DNA from: an uncultured Bacteroidota bacterium
GTDB lineage: Bacteria > Bacteroidota > Bacteroidia > Bacteroidales > SZUA-534
Direction of reading: 5' to 3'
Length of the DNA stretch: 6,058 nucleotides
Assembly: GCA_937899145.1 (NCBI GenBank)
Contig: CALBPW010000548.1
Coordinates: 1-6,058 of the forward strand
Below are positions 5,849-6,058 of this stretch, piece by piece. Numbering within the stretch: position 1 is the stretch's first letter; every line of letters begins with the position of its first letter. The notes beneath the pieces were generated by a model. The model saw nothing but the letters and a program-made list of their open reading frames with translations. It was not told the DNA's origin and did not search any database. The position numbers and the translations under genes were made by a program.

Positions 5849-6058
5849 GTGAAACAAGCGATATTTTCCCCCGACAAGGGTTACGATGAGTTTGGAAGAT
5901 ATTTTCTCAATTGCGGCATAAGAAAAATCTTGGTTGTTTGCGGCTCGTCTTTCAAAAAACTGGCTGTCGGGCAGTTCATAACTGATTTTTTCGCGGCAAA
6001 CAATATTGAAATTGTTTTTTTCTCTGATTACCAGCCTAATCCTGATTACGAGTCGGTC
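5849..6058 (+). CDS. Iron-containing alcohol dehydrogenase, 5' part; probable phosphonoacetaldehyde reductase
   Basis: The first 70 residues of a protein that runs off the window. The start is a GTG at 5849, because no in-frame ATG exists after the TGA at 5828-5830. The sequence shows the N-terminal Rossmann-like half of group III iron-dependent alcohol dehydrogenases: the strand KILVVCGSSFKKLA (about 26-39) with the Gly-Ser nucleotide-binding turn, then a helix, then IEIVFFSDYQPNPDYESV, where F-x-x-(Y/F)-x-PNP-x-(Y/x)-E-x-V is the family's conserved end of the second strand. In phosphonate clusters such an enzyme reduces phosphonoacetaldehyde to 2-hydroxyethylphosphonate with NAD(P)H; its position after aepX supports that role, but other aldehyde substrates are possible. 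The metal-binding half is not visible. It starts 21 bases after the toxin stop, so it may be co-transcribed with the toxin-antitoxin pair. Confidence 0.8.
   Translation, partial: MKQAIFSPDKGYDEFGRYFLNCGIRKILVVCGSSFKKLAVGQFITDFFAANNIEIVFFSDYQPNPDYESV

Overview
The window looks like part of a surface-glycan (capsule, exopolysaccharide or O-antigen) locus from a member of the Bacteroidota, probably Bacteroidales. The reasons are AT-rich DNA, A-rich leaders without Shine-Dalgarno sequences, two promoter-like sites matching the Bacteroides consensus (TTTG, then TAnnTTTG), a phosphoenolpyruvate mutase with a fused cytidylyltransferase domain as known from Bacteroides capsule loci, and a small toxin-antitoxin pair of a type common in gut Bacteroidales. 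All genes are on the + strand. Taxonomy is inferred, not proven.

Layout: (1) 20-241, a short unidentified reading frame overlapping the next gene. (2) 225-2084, a polytopic O-antigen polymerase/ligase-type protein whose large extracytoplasmic loop contains a CBM4/9-like jelly-roll domain. (3) 2094-3461, an AlbA_2 (Schlafen-like) / HATPase_c_4 / winged-helix regulator with a four-copy in-frame 12-bp repeat. (4) 3464-3852, a broken 3'-end copy of the same kind of gene; its first part is a near-duplicate of the intact neighbour, and two single-base deletions break the frame. (5) 3947-5245, a cytidylyltransferase-PEP mutase fusion (aepX), the committed step of phosphonate biosynthesis. (6) 5308-5827, an overlapping antitoxin/RelE-ParE-type toxin pair with its own promoter-like sequence. 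(7) From 5849 to the window edge, the first 70 residues of an iron-containing alcohol dehydrogenase, probably a phosphonoacetaldehyde reductase.

How they fit together: genes 2, 5 and 7 fit a pathway that makes a C-P compound from PEP and attaches it, probably as a CMP-activated 2-hydroxyethylphosphonate or 2-aminoethylphosphonate, to a polymer whose units are joined or ligated by gene 2. Genes 3-4 and 6 look like accessory cargo inserted between glycan genes. The phosphonopyruvate decarboxylase needed between aepX and the dehydrogenase is not in the window and would be expected downstream. The points most worth a second look are the carbohydrate-binding-like domain inside the polymerase/ligase, the duplicated regulator 3' end with an alternative DNA-binding tail, and the toxin-antitoxin pair splitting the phosphonate genes.
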